A DNA stretch of 64,000 nt from NCBI RefSeq assembly GCF_001280005.1, contig NZ_LGDW01000130.1:1-64000 (forward strand), in the 5' to 3' direction. How positions within the stretch are numbered: the stretch's first letter is position 1; each line of letters begins with the position of its first letter. Below, piece by piece: positions 25,162 to 33,536 of the stretch. The DNA is from Streptomyces sp. NRRL WC-3618. GTDB lineage: Bacteria; Actinomycetota; Actinomycetes; Streptomycetales; Streptomycetaceae. The notes under the pieces are model-generated. The model was not told where the DNA came from and made no database searches. It saw only the letters and a list, made by a program, of their open reading frames with translations. A program made the translations under genes and the position numbers.

Positions 25162-26093
25162 CACGGGTGGGCCTCCAGGTACTTGGCGACACCCTCGCGC
25201 TCCCACACCCCGTCGGCGACGACGACCCGGTAGCGGCGCGTGAGCGTGTCGCCGGGCGCCAGCTCCAGCTCGTCGTAGAAGGCCCAGGAGGGGGCGACGG
25301 CGGCGAACGGCTCGTTGCGCACGAACCAGTGGGCGGGGTGCGCGCCCTCGGCTCCCAGGTGGTCGTTCTCGGGCGCGTGTGCGAAGACCAGCGTGGCGTG
25401 GCCGTCGGCGCCGTCGAACTCGCCGGAGTACGCCAGCCACGGCGCCTGCTCGCCCATCAGCCCCGGCCCCTCGGAGTCGGGGCCGAGGACCCGCCCGTCC
25501 CGGAAGGCGCGCGGGCCGCGCCAGAACAGGCCGGTGTAGCCCGCGGCCTCGCGCCCGGCGGTGGTCGGGCTGCCGAAGAGCAGCGGCTCGTCACGCCGGT
25601 TGGTGATCGCGCTCGTCCAGGTCAGCGCCCAGGACCCGGCCGCCGGATCGACGTCGTGCACCTCGACCCGCCGCGCCTCGTCCGCCCACAGCTCCCCGCT
25701 GTACGGGTGCCAGGTGAGCCGCTCCGCGATGACGACCCGGCCCGCGTCCGAGGCGACTTCGTCGAAGCCGACGTGGGCCATCGAGCCGACGCGCTCGGGG
25801 AGGGCGAGATACCCCTCGCCGTGCACATAGGTGTTGCCGCCCCACAGGTTCGCCCCCGACAGGTGCGAGGCCGTCAGCTGGAGGCCCTTGTGCCAGCGGT
25901 GGTCGTTGGGACGGTAGTCGGTGACAACGTTTCCGGCGAGCGTCCGCATCGGGTGCAGATACGGCTTCGGCGCCTCCCAGGCCGCCTCCGCCCCGTACAC
26001 GTAACTGAACAGCTCGACCCCGGTGACCGGTTCGGTCACGGTGATGCGGTCGCCGTGCGCGTGGACGATGCGCAGGTCCTCGGACGTGGTCAC
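25158..26093 (-). CDS. PmoA-like (DUF6807) protein
   Basis: A 311-residue protein from GTG 26093, overlapping the oxidoreductase stop by 4 nt. It has the all-beta PmoA/DUF6807 pattern: LFSYVYGAEAAWEAPKPYLHP, DYRPNDHRWHKGLQLTASHL, NLWGGNTYVHGEGY and ERLTWHPYSGELWADEARRV, ending REGVAKYLEAHPW. The name comes from annotation of distant homologues and does not mean methane oxidation. In actinobacteria these genes travel with Gfo/Idh/MocA oxidoreductases and carbohydrate genes, as here. It is probably a cytoplasmic enzyme or binding protein acting on a sugar derivative. Confidence 0.85.
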   Translation of the reverse strand: MTTSEDLRIVHAHGDRITVTEPVTGVELFSYVYGAEAAWEAPKPYLHPMRTLAGNVVTDYRPNDHRWHKGLQLTASHLSGANLWGGNTYVHGEGYLALPERVGSMAHVGFDEVASDAGRVVIAERLTWHPYSGELWADEARRVEVHDVDPAAGSWALTWTSAITNRRDEPLLFGSPTTAGREAAGYTGLFWRGPRAFRDGRVLGPDSEGPGLMGEQAPWLAYSGEFDGADGHATLVFAHAPENDHLGAEGAHPAHWFVRNEPFAAVAPSWAFYDELELAPGDTLTRRYRVVVADGVWEREGVAKYLEAHPW

Positions 26094-27346
26094 GCGGACG
26101 CCTCCTCGGTGGAACCGGACATGTCGCCATCGTCGTCGATCGCGGGCGCCCAGCCGGGCGCGCCGCCGTGCAGCGCGGCGTAGTAGGGGTCGCCGGGGCC
26201 GATGTCGCCGGCCCTGACGGTCGTGTCCGTGAAGGCGGACTTGTACAGGGCGGTGATCAGTTCCAGGCTGGTCCGCCCGTCCGCCCCGCTGCTGCGCGGC
26301 CGTTCACCGGCGCGCATGCTGGCGACCAACTCCCGCAGCTGCGCGAGGTGCGAACTCGGCACGTCCGCCCCGAAGTCACGCCAGGCGGCCACCTCCGCCG
26401 CCGGCACGTCCGGGGCCGGGGTGATCGTCCAGTCGGCGTTGGAGTGCCCGTACAGGTGGGTGAGTTCGACGGTGGCGCGCTCGCAGTCGATGCGGATCCG
26501 GCTGACCTCGTCGGGGCTGAGCACGCTGTTGACCACGGTCGCCAGCGCGCCGTTCGCGAACCGGACGAGGGCGGTGGAGACGTCCTCGGTCTCGACGTCG
26601 TGGACGAGCCGTCCGGCCATGCCCCGCACCTCGCTCCAGGGCCCGAGCAGATCCAGCAGCAGATCCATCTGGTGGATACCGTGCCCCATGGCGGGCCCGC
26701 CGCCCTCGGTCTGCCAACGCCCGCGCCAGGGCACGGCGTAGTAGGCGGTGTCGCGGTACCAGGTGGTCTGGCAGTGCGCCACGAGCGGCCGGCCCAGGGC
26801 CCCCTCGGCGAGCAGCCGCCGTACGTGGGTGGAGGCGGAGCCGAAGCGGTGCTGGAAGACGATCGAGGCGTACGGGCCGCCTCCGAGCCCCTCCTCGGCC
26901 TCGATGGCGTCGAAGTCGGCGAGCGTCGGCACCGGCGGCTTCTCGCACCACACCCAGGCGCCGGCGCGCAGCGCGGCCACGGTCTGCTCGCGGTGCAGGG
27001 TGGGCGGCGTACAGATGGTGACCAGGTCGGGCCGCTGCTCCCGGAGCATCTGCTCCAGGTCGGTGTAGGCGTGCGGAATCCCGCTCTCGGTGCAGAACGC
27101 CTTCACCGCGTCGGCGTTGATGTCGACGGCGGCGACGACCTCCGTCTCCCCCTCGTCGGCCAGTCGGGCGAGCGCCGGCATGTGTGACCCGCGCCCGATG
27201 GCGCCCGCCCCGATGACGGCGGCCCGGATACGACGTCCGGTGAGCGCGGGGAGCGGGGCGGCCGAGGTCCGGGAAGCGGGGTCGGCCGCAGGAGGGCTCC
27301 CCGGGGCGGCCGGGGAGGTGCCGGGGCTGGGTGCGGGTGTGGTCAT
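26090..27346 (-). CDS. Gfo/Idh/MocA-family NAD(P)-dependent oxidoreductase
   Basis: A 418-residue protein from ATG 27346 (MTTPAPSPG). Upstream codons in the same frame belong to the promoter/operator region. After a 35-residue disordered Pro/Ala leader the Rossmann motif is IRAAVIGAGAIGRGSHMPAL. The conserved catalytic Lys is in VWCEKPPVPTLADFD. The C-terminal alpha/beta domain has GGPAMGHGIHQMDLLLDLLG with the usual catalytic His/Asp. It is the first gene of the three-gene operon. The promoter at 27444-27473 with the palindrome at 27423-27430 suggests control by a LacI-type regulator encoded elsewhere. Confidence 0.9.
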   Translation of the reverse strand: MTTPAPSPGTSPAAPGSPPAADPASRTSAAPLPALTGRRIRAAVIGAGAIGRGSHMPALARLADEGETEVVAAVDINADAVKAFCTESGIPHAYTDLEQMLREQRPDLVTICTPPTLHREQTVAALRAGAWVWCEKPPVPTLADFDAIEAEEGLGGGPYASIVFQHRFGSASTHVRRLLAEGALGRPLVAHCQTTWYRDTAYYAVPWRGRWQTEGGGPAMGHGIHQMDLLLDLLGPWSEVRGMAGRLVHDVETEDVSTALVRFANGALATVVNSVLSPDEVSRIRIDCERATVELTHLYGHSNADWTITPAPDVPAAEVAAWRDFGADVPSSHLAQLRELVASMRAGERPRSSGADGRTSLELITALYKSAFTDTTVRAGDIGPGDPYYAALHGGAPGWAPAIDDDGDMSGSTEEASA

Positions 27347-27420
27347 GTGCGTGATCAGCACTCCATCGGACGCGATGTCTGACGTGGGCCAACGCGATGA
27401 CGCCGGACCCTCCGGGGGCA

Positions 27421-27434
27421 GCAAGCGCTTTCCC
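27421..27434. promoter_or_regulatory. LacI/GalR-type operator
   Basis: GCAAGCGCTTTCCC, centred on the perfect palindrome AAGCGCTT (27423-27430). LacI-family operators have a central CG within such an A/T-flanked palindrome. It lies just downstream of the -10 box of the oxidoreductase operon, where bound repressor would block initiation. No lacI-family gene is in the window. Confidence 0.7.
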
Positions 27435-27443
27435 TCACCTCGC

Positions 27444-27473
27444 AAAGTATGTTCCGTCCGAGCGGTCGGTCAA
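27444..27473 (-). promoter_or_regulatory. Promoter of the Gfo/Idh/MocA operon
   Basis: On the minus strand: -35 TTGACC (27473-27468), an 18-nt spacer, -10 TACTTT (27449-27444). An alternative -10, CATACT, has 16-nt spacing. The LacI-type operator sits immediately downstream. Confidence 0.6.
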
Positions 27474-27694
27474 CACCGCGTCGGGGGCTGTCCGCAGGCC
27501 GGATGCTGGGGGCGGCCAATCCGGAGAACCCCACCCTTTACCACCCCTTGACCCCGGCCCCTGTGCTCGACCCGCCGCCGGCGGCGGCTAGGCTGCCCCC
27601 AACACACCTGATCCTGGCCGACCTTCGCTTCGCGCACGGCGGCCCGGTGTGTCCGTCGGCCCTCCCACGATCAGCGCTTGGACCACGTAACTTC

Positions 27695-28570
27695 ATGTCT
27701 TGGTTTGAATCCCTCATCCTCGGACTCGTCCAGGGGCTGACCGAGTTCCTCCCCGTCTCCTCCAGCGCGCATCTGCGCCTGACGGCCGCGTTCTCCGGCT
27801 GGAAGGACCCGGGTGCGGCCTTCACCGCGATCACGCAGCTGGGTACGGAAGCGGCGGTGCTGATCTACTTCCGCAAGGACGTCGGGCGGATCCTTTCCGC
27901 ATGGTTCCGCTCGCTCATCAACAAGTCGATGCGCAGCGACCACGACGCCCAGATGGGCTGGCTGGTGATCGTCGGCTCGATTCCGATCGGCGTCCTCGGT
28001 GTCACGCTCAAGGACCAGATCGAGGGGCCGTTCAGGGATCTGCGGATCACCGCGACGATGCTGATCGTCATGGGCGTCGTCATCGGTGTCGCCGACCGGC
28101 TCGCGGCGCGTGACGAGACTGGCGGGAAGCACCGGGCGGCCAGGGAGCGCAAGGGCCTCAAGGACCTGGGCGTACGGGACGGTCTGATCTACGGCGTGTG
28201 CCAGGCGATGGCCCTGGTCCCCGGCGTCTCGCGCTCCGGAGCGACCATCAGTGGCGGCCTGTTCATGGGCTACACCCGCGAGGCGGCGGCCCGTTACTCC
28301 TTCCTGCTGGCCATGCCGGCCGTGCTCGCCTCGGGCGTGTTCGAACTCAAGGACGCGTCGGAGGGCGGCCATGTCTCCTGGGGCCCGACGGCGTTCGCGA
28401 CGGTGATCGCCTTCGCGGTCGGATATGCCGTAATTGCCTGGTTCATGAAGTTCATCTCGACCAAGTCGTTCATGCCGTTCGTCTACTACCGCATCGCCCT
28501 CGGCATCGTGATCATCGCCCTGGTGGCGACGGGCGCGCTGAGCCCGCACGCGGCGGAGTCGTCGGGCTGA
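27695..28570 (+). CDS. uppP: Undecaprenyl-diphosphatase UppP (BacA)
   Basis: A 291-residue integral membrane enzyme that dephosphorylates undecaprenyl diphosphate to recycle the lipid carrier of cell-wall synthesis. Its activity underlies bacitracin resistance. ATG 27695 (MSWFESLILGLVQ) is the natural start. Both catalytic signatures are intact: the (E/Q)xxxE region QGLTEFLPVSSSAH near residue 14, and PGVSRSGATISGGLFMG near 180. About eight membrane helices are visible. A 10-nt-arm terminator follows at 28592. Confidence 0.97.
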   Translation: MSWFESLILGLVQGLTEFLPVSSSAHLRLTAAFSGWKDPGAAFTAITQLGTEAAVLIYFRKDVGRILSAWFRSLINKSMRSDHDAQMGWLVIVGSIPIGVLGVTLKDQIEGPFRDLRITATMLIVMGVVIGVADRLAARDETGGKHRAARERKGLKDLGVRDGLIYGVCQAMALVPGVSRSGATISGGLFMGYTREAAARYSFLLAMPAVLASGVFELKDASEGGHVSWGPTAFATVIAFAVGYAVIAWFMKFISTKSFMPFVYYRIALGIVIIALVATGALSPHAAESSG

Positions 28571-28591
28571 CGCGGGCGGAGTCGCGGTCAC

Positions 28592-28615
28592 GGTCACGGT
28601 CCGGCGACCGTGACC
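28592..28615 (+). terminator. Terminator after uppP
   Basis: Perfect arms GGTCACGGTC / GACCGTGACC with a CGGC loop, 22 nt beyond the uppP stop. Confidence 0.8.
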
Positions 28616-28623
28616 AACCGCAT

Positions 28624-28645
28624 ACCGGTTGAGTAGCCAGCCGGT
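28624..28645. promoter_or_regulatory. Palindrome upstream of the 59-residue gene
   Basis: ACCGGTTG-N6-CAGCCGGT, 8-nt arms with one mismatch, 37 nt before the ATG at 28682. It is of suitable size for a dimeric repressor. The regulator is unknown. Confidence 0.35.
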
Positions 28646-28681
28646 AGCGCACTGTCAGTCCCTGCCCCTACGCTGATACGC

Positions 28682-28861
28682 ATGTCCCCCGATTCCCTGA
28701 CCCCTGGTTCCGTGCGGTCTGCCGCCGCGTTGAACGAGCAGATCCGCGCACTCTGGCTCCGCGCGGGCGGCTCCCTCTCGGCTCAGGAGCGGGAGGAGTA
28801 CGAACTGCTGGTGGTCAAGTGGGCCGCGGCGATACGCGGCGAGATCATCGAGGCCGCCTGA
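28682..28861 (+). CDS. Small conserved-looking protein, 59 residues
   Basis: ATG 28682 to TGA 28861. The sequence MSPDSLTPGSVRSAAALNEQ, then IRALWLRAGGSLSAQEREEY, then ELLVVKWAAAIRGEIIEAA, is an amphipathic all-helical protein with strong GC3 codon bias, so it looks like a real gene. It has neither signal peptide nor TM. Upstream are a palindrome (28624-28645) and a TACGCT -10-like hexamer. Such short helical proteins between uppP and SDR genes in Streptomyces have no assigned function. Confidence 0.7.
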   Translation: MSPDSLTPGSVRSAAALNEQIRALWLRAGGSLSAQEREEYELLVVKWAAAIRGEIIEAA

Positions 28862-28894
28862 CCAGGAGGCCCCCCCGGGAGCGCCCCGCGGGCG

Positions 28895-29638
28895 TCATCG
28901 CCCGCCCGCCACCCGCAGCACCGCGCCCGTGGCGTAGGAGGCCTCGCCGGACATCAACCAGGCGACGGCGGCCGCGACTTCCTCCGCCAGCCCCGGCCTG
29001 CGGAGCGGAATCGTCGGGGCCGCGCGTTCCGCCCGGCCCGGGTCGCCCATCGTGGCGTGCATCTCGGTGTCGATGATGCCCGGAGCCACCGCGTTGACGC
29101 GGATACCGTCCGGACCGAGTTCCTTCGCCAGGCCCACGGTCAGGGCGTCGATCGCCGCCTTGGTCGCCGCGTAGTGGACATACTCGCCGGGACTGCCGAG
29201 GGTGGCCGCCGCCGAGGACACGTTCACGATCACACCGCTCCCCCGAGCCGTCATCGCCCGCGCGGCGCGGCGCGAACACAGCAGCGTACCCAGCAGGTTG
29301 ACCTCCATCACGCGTCGCAGATCACCGGGATCCGTGTCGACGAGCCTGCCCAACGGGCCGGTCACCCCGGCGTTGTTCACCAGCCCCGTGACCGGCCCGA
29401 GCCGCTCCTCCACCGTGTCGAACAGCCGGTCCACCTCCGCCTCGACCGAGGTGTCCACCCGCACGGTCACACACCGCGCCCCCACCTCCCGCACCCCCGC
29501 CGCGACCGACTCGGCGGCCCGGGCGTCCCGTACGTACCCCACCGCGACGTCGTGACCGTCCGCGGCGAGCCGCAGACAGGTCGCGGCACCGATCCCCCGA
29601 CTGCCACCCGTGACCACCGTGACTGACGTCCCGCTCAT
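28895..29638 (-). CDS. Short-chain dehydrogenase/reductase
   Basis: A 247-residue classical SDR from ATG 29638 behind GGAGGTGAG. The cofactor motif TGGSRGIG (residues 10-17), the NNAG motif (LVNNAGVTGPL), catalytic Ser in NVSSAAATLG, and Y-x3-K in YVHYAATKAA are all present. The end AVLRVAGGR is the usual dimer-interface motif. NADPH preference is likely from the Arg after TGGS. It is similar in kind to FabG-type ketoreductases but stands alone, so the substrate is unknown. Confidence 0.9.
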   Translation of the reverse strand: MSGTSVTVVTGGSRGIGAATCLRLAADGHDVAVGYVRDARAAESVAAGVREVGARCVTVRVDTSVEAEVDRLFDTVEERLGPVTGLVNNAGVTGPLGRLVDTDPGDLRRVMEVNLLGTLLCSRRAARAMTARGSGVIVNVSSAAATLGSPGEYVHYAATKAAIDALTVGLAKELGPDGIRVNAVAPGIIDTEMHATMGDPGRAERAAPTIPLRRPGLAEEVAAAVAWLMSGEASYATGAVLRVAGGR

Positions 29639-29688
29639 AGGGCTCACCTCCGTGTCTCGTTGTTCCACACCCACCCCACCGGCAACAG

Positions 29689-29730
29689 CCCTGCTCGTAC
29701 GCTCCGGTTCACCGGCCCGTACGAGCAGGG
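29689..29730 (-). terminator. Terminator after the small membrane protein gene
   Basis: Perfect 13-nt arms CCCTGCTCGTACG / CGTACGAGCAGGG with an inner CCGG/CCGG pair. The hairpin is 33 nt beyond the stop of the minus-strand gene at 29763-30128. Confidence 0.8.
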
Positions 29731-29762
29731 CAGCACTCGCGACAGTCAGTCGGTCAGGGCAT

Positions 29763-30128
29763 TCAGCCGGTGTGCCGGTCCAGGGAAAGCAGCCACCGCC
29801 ACCGATGGCGTTCCGCGACGAGGCTGGCGGCCACCAGGACAGACACGAGGACCGCCGCGTAGACGGGCCATACCCACCACGCGGCGATCACCGCGGCAGC
29901 GAGCTGGAGCAGCACCAGCAGAATCGTGACCGTGCCCGGGACAGGGACGATCACCTGATTCTTGTCGCCCGGAGTCGAGAAAACGGTCGGCAGTCCGATC
30001 AGTACCACCAAGGACAGGACGGCCAGCGGCCACGAGTACAAGGACAGCGCCCATGGGGTGGCCACCCACGCGACGAGTTCCGCGGCGAAGCGCAGAACGG
30101 ATGCGATGCGGTCGTCCGGTCTTTCCAT
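29763..30128 (-). CDS. Small four-helix membrane protein (DUF2568/YrdB-like)
   Basis: A 121-residue protein from ATG 30128 (MERPDDRIASVL), chosen because GGGGGGCG precedes it. Four hydrophobic segments are visible (FAAELVAWVATPWAL, LAVLSLVVLIGLP, TVTILLVLLQLAAAVIAAWW, VYAAVLVSVLVAASL). The LRFAAEL start and the VFSTPGDK motif between helices 2 and 3 recall YrdB-type DUF2568 proteins. The function is unknown. It is divergent from the SnoaL-type gene at 30291. Confidence 0.7.
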   Translation of the reverse strand: MERPDDRIASVLRFAAELVAWVATPWALSLYSWPLAVLSLVVLIGLPTVFSTPGDKNQVIVPVPGTVTILLVLLQLAAAVIAAWWVWPVYAAVLVSVLVAASLVAERHRWRWLLSLDRHTG

Positions 30129-30290
30129 ATGTACGCCCCCCGAGACAGCGTCAACCACCGGCGGGAGAGTCTACGACGAGACGACTGTCCGATCATTCAC
30201 GCGACCCGCTGGGGAGTCGGACACGCCCATGGGCCTCCGAATATCCGCATGTCCCTTGGCTCCGCCCGCCCGGTGCCCAACACTGAGCCG

Positions 30291-30794
30291 ATGACGCAGC
30301 GTGTGGAGCTCGCGACCGTGATGGACCGGCTCTCCCTCGACGGACTCGTCACCGCGTACGCGGTGGCCGTGGACGACGGTGACTGGGAGACCTACGTGGA
30401 ACTGTTCGCACCGGACGGGCGGGCGGACTACCGTTCGGCCGGCGGGATCGAGGGGGACGCCCGGCAGGTCGCCGGGTGGCTCAGGCAGAGCATGGAACTC
30501 TTCCCCATGCGGCAGCATCTGATCGTCAACCGCCGGGTCGGCTTCGGCATCCTGGAGCAGGACACCGGCGACACGGCCCGCGTCCAGGCGGACTACGTCA
30601 ACCCCATGCGTCTCGCGGACCACAACGGCGAATCCGGGTCCACCGCACCCGACTTCGTGTGCGGCGGCCGGTACGCCTTCGGACTGGTCCGTACGGGGGA
30701 CGGCTGGCGGTTGCGCGAGGTGGTCGTACAGGAGAAGTGGCGTCGCATGCCGGAGCCCGCCCCGGGCGCCGCCGCCCACCGGCCGCTCGACTGA
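30291..30794 (+). CDS. SnoaL-like (NTF2-fold) protein
   Basis: A 167-residue protein from ATG 30291 (MTQRVELATVMDRL). Typical SnoaL_4 features: DRLSLDGLVTAYAVAVDDGDWETYVELFAPDG at the N-terminus, HLIVNRRVGF in the middle (with the common active-site His), and RYAFGLVRTGDGWRLREVVV at the end. The fold serves as a polyketide cyclase, a scytalone-dehydratase-like enzyme or a ring-hydroxylase small subunit. No partner genes point to a substrate. Confidence 0.85.
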   Translation: MTQRVELATVMDRLSLDGLVTAYAVAVDDGDWETYVELFAPDGRADYRSAGGIEGDARQVAGWLRQSMELFPMRQHLIVNRRVGFGILEQDTGDTARVQADYVNPMRLADHNGESGSTAPDFVCGGRYAFGLVRTGDGWRLREVVVQEKWRRMPEPAPGAAAHRPLD

Positions 30795-30995
30795 CCGCCT
30801 CCTCTCCCCGCTCCTTCCCTGACTTTTTCTCACGCCCTGACCGGCCGCCGTACGCCGTATGAGGAATCCGCCGCTCCTGGCCGGAGTCCTGCTGGTCCGT
30901 GATCGTCTCCAGCACGCACACTGGATTTCCGAAGGGGTGACCGACTGGGTGGTTGAGCGGGTGATCCCGGGGAAGCGACTGGTAGGAGGCATCGT

Positions 30996-32570
30996 ATGAA
31001 ACTGCCCGGCCACTGGATCGTTTCCCCCTGGCGGCGTTCCCTCGTCGCCGCGCTGGCCGGTGCCCTGCCGATGTTCGCGTTCCCGGCACCGGCGCTGTGG
31101 TGGTTCGCCTACGTCGCTCTCGTGCCCTGGATCCTGCTCGTCCGGTCCGCGCCGACCGGCAAACGGGCAGCGTACGACGGCTGGTTCGGCGGCCTCGGGT
31201 TCATGGTGGCGGTGCATCACTGGCTGCTGCCCAGCCTGCATGTGTTCATCTTCGTCCTCGCGGCGCTGCTGGGCGCGTTGTGGGCGCCCTGGGGTCTGCT
31301 CGTCCACCGGTTCCTGGCGGGCCGCGCCTCGGCCGGGCGGATCGCCGCCGGGCTCGTCGTGCTGCCGTCGGGATGGCTCATGGTCGAGCTGGTCCGCTCG
31401 TGGCAGGGGCTCGGCGGGCCCTGGGGCATGATCGGATCCAGCCAGTGGCAGGTGCCGCCCGCGCTGCGGCTGGCCTCGGTCGGCGGGGTGTGGCTGCTCA
31501 GCTTCCTGGTGGTCGCCGTGAACGTGGCGGTCGCCGTCCTGATCGCGGTGCGCGAGTCCCGGCTGCCGGCCGTGGCCGGGCTCGTCGCCACCGCCGCCGT
31601 GACGTCCGCGTCCTGGGTGTGGTCACCTCGTCCGGAGGCCGACGGCCGGGTGCGGATCGCCGTCGTGCAGCCGGGCGTCGTCGACGGGGCCGGCAGCGCG
31701 GAGAAACGGTTCGCGCTCGAGGAGGCGCTCACCCGCCGGCTGGCCGGCCAGGACGTCGATCTGGTCGTCTGGGGCGAGAGCAGCGTCGGCTACGACCTCG
31801 CCGGCCGCCCCGACCTGGCGAAACGGCTCGCATCGCTCTCCCGCACGACGGGGACCGACATCCTTGTCAACGTGGACGCCAGGCGCTCCGCCCGGCCCGG
31901 TATCTACAAGAGTTCGGTGCTGGTCGGGCCGGACGGCCCCACCGGTGACCGGTACGACAAGATGCGGCTCGTGCCCTTCGGTGAGTACATTCCGGCGCGT
32001 TCGCTGCTGGGCTGGGCGACCTCCGTCGGCAAGGCGGCGGGCGAGGACCGCAGGCGCGGCAGCAAGCAGGTGGTGATGGACGTCGGGCATGGGCTGCGCA
32101 TCGGGCCCATGGTCTGCTTCGAGTCCGCGTTCCCGGACATGAGCCGCCATCTCGCGCAGGACGGCGCCCAGTTGCTCGTCGCACAGTCCTCGACCTCGTC
32201 GTTCCAGCACAGCTGGGCGCCCGAGCAGCACGCCTCGATCGCGGCCCTGCGCGCGGCCGAGACCGGCCGGCCCATGGTGCACGCCACGCTGACCGGCGTC
32301 TCCGCCGTCTACGGCCCGAGCGGCGAGCGCGTCGGCTCCTGGCTCGGCACCGGTGCGAGCACCTCGGCGGTGTACGACGTACCGCTGGCCCGGGGTGTCA
32401 CGCCGTACGTCCGCTTCGGCGACTGGCCGGTGCACGCGGCGGTGGTCGTCCTTGTCGTCCTGGGTGCCGTCGAGGGGGTGGGCCTGTTCAGGCGGCGCCG
32501 GTCCGCTCCCCCACCGCTCGTACCACCCGTTCGCACAGTTCATGGGTCGCCAGTGCGTCCCGGGCGCTGA
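30996..32570 (+). CDS. lnt: Apolipoprotein N-acyltransferase
   Basis: A 524-residue membrane enzyme that N-acylates the lipidated N-terminal Cys of lipoproteins. ATG 30996 follows TAGGAGGCATCGT. An N-terminal block of about six TM helices (residues 15-210) precedes a periplasmic nitrilase-like domain with the catalytic triad intact: Glu261 (VVWGESSVGY), Lys322 (DKMRLVPFGEYIPAR) and Cys374 (MVCFESAFP). A last TM lies at about 480-500 before a Pro-rich tail. The gene's position suggests the lnt2 of streptomycetes, which have two copies. Its end overlaps the convergent oxidoreductase gene by 83 nt. Confidence 0.95.
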   Translation: MKLPGHWIVSPWRRSLVAALAGALPMFAFPAPALWWFAYVALVPWILLVRSAPTGKRAAYDGWFGGLGFMVAVHHWLLPSLHVFIFVLAALLGALWAPWGLLVHRFLAGRASAGRIAAGLVVLPSGWLMVELVRSWQGLGGPWGMIGSSQWQVPPALRLASVGGVWLLSFLVVAVNVAVAVLIAVRESRLPAVAGLVATAAVTSASWVWSPRPEADGRVRIAVVQPGVVDGAGSAEKRFALEEALTRRLAGQDVDLVVWGESSVGYDLAGRPDLAKRLASLSRTTGTDILVNVDARRSARPGIYKSSVLVGPDGPTGDRYDKMRLVPFGEYIPARSLLGWATSVGKAAGEDRRRGSKQVVMDVGHGLRIGPMVCFESAFPDMSRHLAQDGAQLLVAQSSTSSFQHSWAPEQHASIAALRAAETGRPMVHATLTGVSAVYGPSGERVGSWLGTGASTSAVYDVPLARGVTPYVRFGDWPVHAAVVVLVVLGAVEGVGLFRRRRSAPPPLVPPVRTVHGSPVRPGR

Positions 32571-33399
32571 GCACCTTGCCGGCGCGCACGGCGTCAAGGA
32601 AGGCGAGCACGGCCTGTTCGATACCGCGCTGCCGGGCCACCGGCACCCAGTCACCGCGCCGCCGTACGGACGGCTGCCCCTTGTGGTCGATCACCTCGGC
32701 GAGGTTGATCACCTGACGCTTGGTGTCCTGCCCGGACACTTCGAGGATCTCCTCGGCGGAACCGCTGAGCCGGTTCATCACCCCGAGCGCGGTGAAACCG
32801 TCCCCGGCGAGCTGGAGCACCACGTGGTGCAGCAGCCCGCCCTCGGTGCGGGCCCGCACGGTCACGTCGTCGACCGGGCCCGGCACCAGGAACCGGAGAG
32901 TGTCCACGACGTGGATGAAGTCGTCGAGGATCATCGCGCGGGGTTCCTCGGGCAGTCCGATGCGGTTCTTCTGCATCAGGATCAGCTCGCGCGGATGGTC
33001 GGCGCACTGCGCGTACCCGGGCGCGAAGCGCCGGTTGAACCCGACGGCGAGCGAGACGGCACGTTCCTCCGCCAGCTTCACGAGCCGCTCCGATACGGCG
33101 AGTTCGTACGCGAGCGGCTTGTCGACGAACGTCGGTACGCCCGCCTCCAGCAGCCTGGTCACGATCTCCGGGTGCACGAGGGTGGGCGCGTGCACGAAGG
33201 CCGCGTCGAGGCCCTGGGTGATGAGCCCGTCGAGGTCGGCGTGCCGCTGGCCGGCAGGCAGGCGCAGGCCGTCGGCGACCCGGGTGAGCGTCGCGGGGGT
33301 CCGCGTGTGCAGATGCAGTTCGACCCCGGGCCGCGTGCCCAGCACCGGCAGATACGCCTTCTGCGCGATGTCGCCGAGTCCGATGCAGCCGACCTTCAC
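32488..33399 (-). CDS. Gfo/Idh/MocA-family oxidoreductase
   Basis: A 303-residue protein from GTG 33399 (VKVGCIGLGDIAQ), with AAGGAG upstream. The Rossmann motif is GCIGLGDIAQKAYLPVL, and the conserved EKP-type Lys appears as VDKPLAYELAVSERL. The central part has FNRRFAPGYAQ and DDFIHVVDTLRFLVPG, the usual catalytic-domain His. It is somewhat shorter than the family mean. It probably oxidises a sugar or inositol derivative with NAD(P). The last 83 nt overlap the 3' end of lnt on the other strand. Confidence 0.9.
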   Translation of the reverse strand: MKVGCIGLGDIAQKAYLPVLGTRPGVELHLHTRTPATLTRVADGLRLPAGQRHADLDGLITQGLDAAFVHAPTLVHPEIVTRLLEAGVPTFVDKPLAYELAVSERLVKLAEERAVSLAVGFNRRFAPGYAQCADHPRELILMQKNRIGLPEEPRAMILDDFIHVVDTLRFLVPGPVDDVTVRARTEGGLLHHVVLQLAGDGFTALGVMNRLSGSAEEILEVSGQDTKRQVINLAEVIDHKGQPSVRRRGDWVPVARQRGIEQAVLAFLDAVRAGKVLSARDALATHELCERVVRAVGERTGAA

Positions 33400-33536
33400 G
33401 GGGTCTCCTTCAGAGGTTGCCTGGGTTGCCTGCCGGGGGCATGCCGGAAGCATACGGCCGCCGGACGCCTCGCAGGGCGGCCGGACCCGGGGAAAACACA
33501 TGGTGGGGACGGGTCTCGGTAGGCGACCATGTCCGC

